From: Aliarcobacter butzleri
GTDB lineage: Bacteria > Campylobacterota > Campylobacteria > Campylobacterales > Arcobacteraceae
NCBI GenBank assembly: GCA_012522985.1
Contig: JAAYJJ010000005.1
Span: forward strand, 1-14,907
Length of the DNA stretch: 14,907 bases
Direction of reading: 5' to 3'
Made by a program: the position numbers and the translations under genes. Shown here piece after piece: positions 9,153 through 14,907 of the stretch. The notes below the pieces were generated by a model. The model had not been told where the DNA came from. It searched no databases and was given only the letters and a program-made list of their open reading frames with translations. Within the stretch, counting starts at the first letter, position 1. The number at the start of each line of letters is the position of its first letter.

Positions 9153-11087
9153 TTATTTAGCTGATAAAGCTATAACTGGATTTAGACTTGATGCTTTTTT
9201 TGCTGGTAAATATCCAAATATTATACCTGTTAAAAAAGAGCAACTAAATGCCAAAACTACTGGAAAAATAGAAAAAGAAATAGAGATATCAAAATACTCC
9301 AATCCAAGTGCTATTAAAAGTCCAATAATCACTCCTATAAGTCCACCCAAAGCAGATACAACAACTGCTTCTATTAAAAACTGTTGTAAGATATTCCTTG
9401 TTCTAGCTCCTGTTGCCATTCTTATTCCTATCTCTTTTGTTCTTTCTGTTACACTTACAAGCATAATATTCATAACACCAATACCTCCAACAAGCAAGGA
9501 TATTGCTGCAATTGAGCCTAAAAGTATAGTCATAGTATTTTGAGTTTCTGAAATATTATCTATTAGTGAAGCCATATTTCTTATACGAAAATCCTCTATA
9601 CCACCATGACGGCTTAAAAGCAAAGAGTGGATATTTTTTTCTGTCTCTTCTATTAAATCAACATCTTCAACTGCAACTGTAATATTTCGTAAAAAATTTT
9701 GTCCTGTAATATATAAGCTACCAGTTGTAAAAGGTACAAAAACTATATCATCTTCATCTTCACCAAACATAGATGCACCCTTTGTTTTCATCACACCAAT
9801 TACTTGAAAAAGTATATTTTTTATCATCATATACTCTCCAATAGGATCACTATCTCCAAAGAGTGTTTTTGCAACAGTTGTACCAATTACAGCTACTTTT
9901 GCATAGTTTTTCTCATCTTCAGCACTAAAAAATATTCCTCTTTCAAGATCCCAATTTCTTACCCTTACATACTCACTACCTGTTGTATTTATAGATGTGG
10001 TTTGATCATTGTTTTTATATCTTACTGTTAAACTTTGCCTATTTTCTGGTATGGCTGCTATTATATTATTTAAATCATTGATAGCATCGGCATCTTCTTT
10101 AACCAAGGTGGCAATATTGGAAAATCCCCTACTATTTGGCATACCTGGACGAATAATCAAAACATTTGTACCCATAGAACTTATTTGATCTAAAACAGAC
10201 TTTTTAGCTCCATCTCCAATAGCTAGCATAACTATAACAGATCCAACACCTATTACTATACCAAGAAGAGTTAAAATTGTTCTATATATATTCATCTTCA
10301 AAGCCTTAAAAGCACTTTGCATAGACTCTATTATCTCATTTTTAAAAGAGTATTTATCTTTTACTTTATTTGTTATTTTAATCTCTTTTTTAATAGCTTT
10401 TTGTTCATCATGAACTACTAGGCCATCTCTTATCTCTATAACTCTATTTGCATATGAGGCTATCTCTTTATCATGCGTTATAAGAATAATAGTATATCCT
10501 TGTTTAGAGAAGTTTCGCAATAACTCAATAACTTCTTGTCCACTTTTACTATCTAAAGCCCCTGTTGGTTCATCTGCTAAAATAATATTTGCACCATTGA
10601 TTAAGGCTCTTGCTATAGATACACGCTGTTGTTGTCCACCTGATAGTTGTGATGGTCTATATTCAAGCCTATGATCTAATCCCAAAGAGCTTAAAAGCTC
10701 TATTGATTTTTTACGTCTTTCATCTTTAGAAACTCCTGCATAAATAGCTGGAACTTCAACATTTTCACAAGCATTAAGTGATGTAATAAGATTGTAGCTT
10801 TGAAAAATAAACCCAAAAGTCTCTCTTCTTAGTGTAGCTAGTTCATCTTTTTTATGTAGTGATATATCTTTTCCCATAAACTCATATATACCGCTACTTG
10901 GATTATCTAAGCATCCTATTATATTCATCAAAGTAGATTTACCACTTCCAGAACTTCCTACTATTGCTACAAACTCCCCTTGATAAATCTCTAAATCTAT
11001 ACCATTTAAAACCTTGATATCTATTCCATCATTTTGAAATACTTTTGTAATCTTTTCAAGCTTTATAATAGGTTTAATATTACTCAT
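9153..11087 (-). CDS. macB: MacB-type ABC transporter, ATPase-permease fusion
   Basis: This is an inner-membrane ATPase of the MacB mechanotransmission family, which works with MacA and an outer-membrane channel to expel macrolides, peptides or lipoprotein-like substrates from the periplasm. The protein has 644 residues, against 648 in E. coli. The N-terminal nucleotide-binding domain (about 7-225) has Walker A GSSGSGKS (44-51), signature LSGGQQQR (148-155), Walker [10 protein letters not shown] (168-176) and switch His in THD (204-206). The first membrane helix lies at about 271-290, then a large periplasmic domain (about 295-520), then three helices near the C-terminus with the conserved [17 protein letters not shown]. 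The ATG at 11087 has AAGG 7 bases upstream overlapping the macA stop. MacA precedes it by 9 bases and the outer-membrane gene follows by 12. Confidence 0.95.
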   Translation of the reverse strand: MSNIKPIIKLEKITKVFQNDGIDIKVLNGIDLEIYQGEFVAIVGSSGSGKSTLMNIIGCLDNPSSGIYEFMGKDISLHKKDELATLRRETFGFIFQSYNLITSLNACENVEVPAIYAGVSKDERRKKSIELLSSLGLDHRLEYRPSQLSGGQQQRVSIARALINGANIILADEPTGALDSKSGQEVIELLRNFSKQGYTIILITHDKEIASYANRVIEIRDGLVVHDEQKAIKKEIKITNKVKDKYSFKNEIIESMQSAFKALKMNIYRTILTLLGIVIGVGSVIVMLAIGDGAKKSVLDQISSMGTNVLIIRPGMPNSRGFSNIATLVKEDADAINDLNNIIAAIPENRQSLTVRYKNNDQTTSINTTGSEYVRVRNWDLERGIFFSAEDEKNYAKVAVIGTTVAKTLFGDSDPIGEYMMIKNILFQVIGVMKTKGASMFGEDEDDIVFVPFTTGSLYITGQNFLRNITVAVEDVDLIEETEKNIHSLLLSRHGGIEDFRIRNMASLIDNISETQNTMTILLGSIAAISLLVGGIGVMNIMLVSVTERTKEIGIRMATGARTRNILQQFLIEAVVVSALGGLIGVIIGLLIALGLEYFDISISFSIFPVVLAFSCSFLTGIIFGYLPAKKASSLNPVIALSAK

Positions 11088-11096
11088 AAGTTTACC

Positions 11097-12242
11097 TTAT
11101 ATCCTAGCTTGAAATCTAGGTCCACTAGCTTGTTGTGATTTTTTATCTGTTTTATTATTTGGCAAAACTATCTCATCATCAAAACTAAGCCCAGATACTA
11201 CCTCTACACTTATTCTATTGCTAACGCCTATTTCTATCTTTTTTTCTTCTATGGTGGATTTATTTTTTAAAACAGTTACTACATTATCTCCATTTGGAAG
11301 TGTATTTATATATGACAATGGCAAAGTCATAACATCTTTTGCTTGATTTACTACAAAAAAGACCTGTGCTGTCATATTTGTCATAAGCTCATTTGAACTA
11401 TTATCAACCTCAAAAATAGCATTATATAGTACTACATTGTTTGTAATAGTTGGTGTTGGTTCTATCTTTAAAACTTTTGTGTACCACTTTTTTTGGCTTC
11501 CTAGTGTTTTAAAATATACATCCATTTTTGGCTTTAATCTTACTATCTCAGCTTCAGAGACTTCGGTATTTATACTCATTATAGATAAATCAGCTATTTT
11601 TAGGATAATAGGTGCTTGTTGGTTGGCATTTAATGTTTGTCCAGCTCTTGCACTTATACTCATAATAGTACCATCCATAGGTGCATAGATATTGGTATAT
11701 TCTAAGTTTGTTTCATCAGTTTTGATATTTGATTTGGTTTGCTCTATTTGTGCTTTTAGCATATCTAGTTGTGCTGTTGCTGATTTTAAAGATAGTTCTG
11801 CACTTTGATAGTTCTCTAGGCTTGTTGCATCTTTATTATAAAGTTGCTTTTGTCTATTGTAGTTGATTGTTGCATACTCTAGTTGAGCTATTTTATCTAA
11901 TAGTTGAGCCTCTTGAAGTTTTAGTTGTGCATTACTAGCTTCAACCTTAGACTCTAGCAAGGTTGGGTTAATCTTTGCTAATAGATCGCCCTTTTTAACA
12001 ATATCACCAACTTCTACCAATATATCTTGTAATTGCCCAGAAACTTGTGCTCCTACATCAACATAATCTCTAGGTTGCAGTGTACCTGTAGCTGTAACTA
12101 CATCTTCTATATCACCTTTGCTTACTTTTATGGTACTGTATTTATTTGATGAATTAGCACCATCAAAATAAAAAACATACCCCAAATAAGCAATAATCCC
12201 CACTAAAAAAGTAGCAATTACTATAATAAAACTTTTTTTCAT
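11097..12242 (-). CDS. macA: MacA-type periplasmic adaptor (membrane fusion protein)
   Basis: This is the periplasmic adaptor that joins MacB to the outer-membrane channel. The protein has 381 residues. An N-terminal membrane anchor (about 4-25) is followed by a first lipoyl half with VTATGTLQPRDYVDVGAQVSGQL, a long helical hairpin (about 100-185, rich in Gln, Leu and Lys), a second lipoyl half with YAPMDGTIMSISARAGQ, and beta-barrel and membrane-proximal domains. The chosen start is ATG 12242. An AAAGG Shine-Dalgarno lies 9 bases upstream and an extended -10 promoter ends at 12267. The upstream TTG at 12302 would therefore lie before transcription starts, and its 20 extra residues would come ahead of a perfectly good anchor. 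It is the first gene of the macA-macB-tolC operon. Confidence 0.93.
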   Translation of the reverse strand: MKKSFIIVIATFLVGIIAYLGYVFYFDGANSSNKYSTIKVSKGDIEDVVTATGTLQPRDYVDVGAQVSGQLQDILVEVGDIVKKGDLLAKINPTLLESKVEASNAQLKLQEAQLLDKIAQLEYATINYNRQKQLYNKDATSLENYQSAELSLKSATAQLDMLKAQIEQTKSNIKTDETNLEYTNIYAPMDGTIMSISARAGQTLNANQQAPIILKIADLSIMSINTEVSEAEIVRLKPKMDVYFKTLGSQKKWYTKVLKIEPTPTITNNVVLYNAIFEVDNSSNELMTNMTAQVFFVVNQAKDVMTLPLSYINTLPNGDNVVTVLKNKSTIEEKKIEIGVSNRISVEVVSGLSFDDEIVLPNNKTDKKSQQASGPRFQARI

Positions 12243-12266
12243 ATGCAAATACCTTTTTTTGATGGA

Positions 12267-12275
12267 ATTATAACA
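12267..12275 (-). promoter_or_regulatory. Extended -10 promoter of the macA operon
   Basis: The minus strand reads TGTTATAAT (12275-12267), a perfect TGnTATAAT element. It predicts a transcript start near 12260 and a leader of about 18 bases before ATG 12242. No clear -35 hexamer is present at the normal spacing. Confidence 0.65.
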
Positions 12276-12283
12276 TTCTAAAT

Positions 12284-12298
12284 TTAACCGTTTGTTAA
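12284..12298. repeat. Inverted repeat TTAAC-N5-GTTAA at the macA -35 region
   Basis: Five-base arms TTAAC (12284-12288) and GTTAA (12294-12298) are separated by 5 bases. They lie where the -35 contacts of the macA promoter would fall. This could be a small repressor operator, but the arms are short and chance cannot be excluded. Confidence 0.25.
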
Positions 12299-12320
12299 TC
12301 AAAAATGTAATTTTTAAATT

Positions 12321-13115
12321 TTACTTTGTTTTTTCCTGTAAATAATCGCTTATCTGGATTAAACAAAAAGTTACTACAAATATCATAAGTCCAGGGAAAA
12401 AGCTCACCCAAGGAGCTATATCAACTACCTCTTTTCCAGAACTAAGCAAACTCCCCCAGCTCATTTGAGGTGGATTTATTCCAAGTCCTAAAAAGCTTAG
12501 TCCTGATTCAGCCAATATTGCTCCACCAACACCAAAAGTAAAAGAGATTAGAAAAATAGGTGCAAGAAGTGGAGCATAGTATTTAAAAACAATCTTAAGC
12601 TTAGAGACTTTTGCAAGATTTAAAACCTTTATAAAAGGCTTAGAAGTAATAGCAAAACTCTCACTTCGTATAAGCCTAGCCATACTCATCCATCCCGTTA
12701 TAGAGATAACTACAATCAAAACAAAAACTGAAGCACTCATATAACTAACAAGTGCCAAAAGTAAGAAAAAAGTAGGAAATGTTAGAAAAAGATCTATAAT
12801 AATTGTTATAGTTTTATCTACTTTAGATCTAAAATACCCAGCTGTTATACCTACTACAAGACCTATTAAAGAAGCTATCAAAGCACTTAAAAACCCTATA
12901 ATCAAAGATGTTTGACCTCCTACTAATACCCTAGCAAAAAGATCTCTTCCTAGTCTATCTGTTCCAAAAGGATGTTCCCATGAAGGTGCTAGAAGTATGG
13001 AGTTTGGATTTAGCTCATAGGGTGAAACCGTATAAACAAAAGGTAGCAAAAAAACTCCCAAAACAGTAAAAGCCAATATAAAAATAAATAGTTTGATACT
13101 TTTTTGTTTTTTCAA
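12321..13115 (-). CDS. DppC/OppC-type ABC transporter permease, orphan
   Basis: This is an inner-membrane permease of the peptide/nickel ABC importer family. The protein has 264 residues with about six hydrophobic segments, the first at about 8-28. Family signatures are strong at HPFGTDRLGRDLFARVL (48-64) and ILAESGLSFLGLGINPP (200-216) with SWGSLL just after. The EAA loop that docks the ATPase (about 151-178, SKPFIKVLNLAKVSKLKI) is divergent: the usual A-x-x-x-G core is not conserved. The start is TTG at 13115, directly after the rsmD stop and without a good Shine-Dalgarno, so translation probably relies on coupling. No DppB, binding-protein or ATPase gene lies within the window. The substrate (peptide, nickel or other) is unknown. 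Confidence 0.85.
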   Translation of the reverse strand: MKKQKSIKLFIFILAFTVLGVFLLPFVYTVSPYELNPNSILLAPSWEHPFGTDRLGRDLFARVLVGGQTSLIIGFLSALIASLIGLVVGITAGYFRSKVDKTITIIIDLFLTFPTFFLLLALVSYMSASVFVLIVVISITGWMSMARLIRSESFAITSKPFIKVLNLAKVSKLKIVFKYYAPLLAPIFLISFTFGVGGAILAESGLSFLGLGINPPQMSWGSLLSSGKEVVDIAPWVSFFPGLMIFVVTFCLIQISDYLQEKTK

Positions 13116-13706
13116 TTACTCTTTTTCCATCCTTATATAATAACTAAGTGAACTTTTACCAAACTTTTTGGTTTTTTTCAAGCTAAACTCACCCAAAACA
13201 TTAGGAAGCTCTAGCTTAGAGTAGTGCTCAAAAACAACCAAAGAGATATTTCCTTTATCAAAGCACTCTACTATAGAAAAAGATCTTTTATAAATATCTT
13301 CCATACCATCTCTATAATCAAAAGGAGGATCTATATAGACTATAAGCTCTTCATTAGATAAAGTACTACTTCTTAAAAGCTCAGGTAGAGTAACAAAGCT
13401 ATCTCCATACATAGCTATACCATCTTTAGGAGCTATATTTTTGATGTTTTTTTGCAAAATCTTATATGAGTTTTTATCTTTTTCAAAAAAATAAGCCTTT
13501 TTTGCACCACGACTAAGTGCTTCTAATCCCATAGATCCACTTCCAGCAAATGCTTCTATAAAAACTACATCTATAATATCTTGTTGCATTGTATCAAAAA
13601 AAGATCCTTTTAAAATAGCTTTTGAACTTCTAGTTACTTCTAGTAAGGGCAATTCTACTTTTTTGCCCTTATATTTACCTGCTGATATTGTTGAAAATAG
13701 TCCCAT
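13116..13706 (-). CDS. rsmD: 16S rRNA (guanine(966)-N(2))-methyltransferase RsmD
   Basis: RsmD uses S-adenosylmethionine to methylate N2 of G966 in 16S rRNA on the assembled small subunit. The protein has 196 residues, the usual length. An N-terminal ISAGKYKGKKVELP (7-20) matches the family's IIGGxxRGRxL opening. Motif I, FIEAFAGSGSMGLEALSRGA, binds the cofactor (49-68), and DPPF (126-129) is the catalytic N/D-PP-Y/F motif. The ATG at 13706 has GAGG 5 bases upstream overlapping the rny stop, and lies 2 bases after it. It is co-transcribed with rny and the DppC-like permease. Confidence 0.92.
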   Translation of the reverse strand: MGLFSTISAGKYKGKKVELPLLEVTRSSKAILKGSFFDTMQQDIIDVVFIEAFAGSGSMGLEALSRGAKKAYFFEKDKNSYKILQKNIKNIAPKDGIAMYGDSFVTLPELLRSSTLSNEELIVYIDPPFDYRDGMEDIYKRSFSIVECFDKGNISLVVFEHYSKLELPNVLGEFSLKKTKKFGKSSLSYYIRMEKE

Positions 13707-13708
13707 AT

Positions 13709-14907
13709 TTACCTCGCATAACTTGATGCTCTAAGTTCTCTTATAACATTTACTTTAATCTCACCTGGGTATTGAACTTTTTGCTCTATTTCTGATGCTA
13801 TTTGAGTAGCTAAAATCACCGATTCATCGTCGTTTACAAGTTCAGCATTTACTATAACTCTTATCTCTCTACCTGCATTGATAGCATAGGCATTTGTAAC
13901 TCCTAGCTTAGTTGTAGCTATCTTTTCTATCTCTTCTACTCTTTTTAAGAAGCTCTCTAGTACCTCTCTTCTAGCTCCTGGTCTAGCAGCACTTAGAGCA
14001 TCAGCTGCACAAACACTAGCACTTTCTATACAATTTGGCTCTTCATGTCCATGGTGAGCATAGATAGCATTTATAACTTCTGGTGGTTCGTTGTATCTTT
14101 TACACATCAAAGCACCAAGATCTACATGACTTCCTGGCATCTCATGTGTTAGAGCCTTTCCTATATCGTGAAGTAACCCTGCACGTCTTGCTAGTATAGG
14201 ATCTCCACCCATTTGAGCAGCTATCAAACCAGATAAATGTGCAACTTCTAGAGTATGTGCTAGTGCATTTTGTCCATAACTAGCTCTATATCTTAGCTTT
14301 CCTACTAGCTTAATTAGCTCTGGATGCATTGATTTAATACCAAGCTCCAATACTACATCTTCACCCTCTTTTTGGATATTTTGATCAAATTCATTTTTGA
14401 CTTTTTTATAAATTTCTTCTATTCTTGCTGGTTGAATCCTACCATCTTCTATCAAAAGCTCTATTGTTTTAGTTGCAATTGCTCTTCTATAGAGATTAAA
14501 AGAGCTTATTGTAATAGTATTTGGTGTATCATCTATAATTATATCAACTCCTAAAAGCATCTCTAGAGTTTTGATATTTCTTCCCTCTTTTCCTATTATC
14601 TTACCCTTAGTCTCTTCATCTTTCAAAGGTAGAGTATTAATAAGCCTCTCTGCTGCAAACTCTCCTGCATATCTAGTAACTGCTTGGGAGAGCATATTGT
14701 TTATCTCTGCTTGAGAGTTTTTTTCAGCTTGTTTATACTCTTTTCTAAAAATAGAGGCTATTTCAGCCCTAGAATCTATCTTCATCTGCTCTAATATCAT
14801 CTCTTTTGCCTCTTCTTGAGTCAAACCACTTGCATTTTCCAAAATCTTTAAAGCTTTTAATGTCTTTTCATCATAATCTTTTTTCTGATTTTCAAGAGCT
14901 AATTTTA
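13709..14907 (-). CDS. rny: Ribonuclease Y, C-terminal part (5' end outside window)
   Basis: RNase Y is a membrane-anchored endoribonuclease that starts mRNA decay. The 398 visible residues cover the end of the coiled coil (KALKILENASGLTQEEAKEM), a KH RNA-binding domain with GKIIGKEGRNIKTLE (about 14565-14612), and the catalytic HD domain with LLHDIGKAL (HD codons near 14165-14170) and the downstream YAHHGHEEP. The family is about 520 residues long, so roughly 120 residues, including the N-terminal membrane helix, lie beyond the right edge. The frame continues upstream of the TTG at 14842 to the window edge, so that codon is not the start. The gene is followed after 2 bases by rsmD, which uses its last codons as Shine-Dalgarno. 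Confidence 0.95.
   Translation of the reverse strand, partial: KLALENQKKDYDEKTLKALKILENASGLTQEEAKEMILEQMKIDSRAEIASIFRKEYKQAEKNSQAEINNMLSQAVTRYAGEFAAERLINTLPLKDEETKGKIIGKEGRNIKTLEMLLGVDIIIDDTPNTITISSFNLYRRAIATKTIELLIEDGRIQPARIEEIYKKVKNEFDQNIQKEGEDVVLELGIKSMHPELIKLVGKLRYRASYGQNALAHTLEVAHLSGLIAAQMGGDPILARRAGLLHDIGKALTHEMPGSHVDLGALMCKRYNEPPEVINAIYAHHGHEEPNCIESASVCAADALSAARPGARREVLESFLKRVEEIEKIATTKLGVTNAYAINAGREIRVIVNAELVNDDESVILATQIASEIEQKVQYPGEIKVNVIRELRASSYAR

Overview
The window is AT-rich chromosomal DNA (roughly 70% A+T by eye) from a Gram-negative bacterium. It most likely comes from the Campylobacterota and perhaps the Arcobacter group. The main support is the ilvB-ilvH-lpxD order, which I recall from Campylobacter, the presence of lpxD (lipid A, so an outer membrane), RNase Y in a Gram-negative setting, and the A/T-ending codon use. 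Genus placement is an inference. Nearly all of the sequence is coding. I see no rRNA, tRNA, CRISPR array, insertion sequence, phage gene or obvious foreign island.

Layout from left to right. Positions 2-1387 (+) hold the 3' end of a degenerate GGDEF-domain gene followed by an HDOD-domain gene, a small signalling pair. Positions 1403-6702 (-) hold an ilvB-ilvH-lpxD-ftsK operon, transcribed right to left with overlaps or gaps of at most about 10 bases. IlvB and IlvH make acetolactate synthase, LpxD acylates the lipid A precursor, and FtsK is the division-linked DNA translocase. The ftsK frame is best explained by an ATT start codon behind a strong Shine-Dalgarno sequence. Positions 6703-6936 are a divergent promoter region with a 16-bp perfect palindrome. 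Positions 6937-7758 (+) hold a lone flagellin-like gene with its own extended -10 promoter and a terminator. Positions 7779-12242 (-) hold a macA-macB-tolC-like operon, a complete tripartite efflux or export system, again with its own extended -10 promoter. Positions 12321-14907 (-) hold rny (5' end cut by the window edge), rsmD and an orphan DppC/OppC-type ABC permease, tightly packed.

The window is mostly housekeeping, and I found no convincing novel multi-gene system. The points most worth a second look are the likely ATT start of ftsK, the orphan flagellin-like protein with no flagellar neighbours, the GGDEF domain that has lost its signature, and the DppC-like permease that lacks partners and has a divergent EAA loop. 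Several conventional start choices can also be corrected from promoter and Shine-Dalgarno positions: macA starts at 12242 rather than 12302, and the flagellin-like gene at 6937 rather than 6889.
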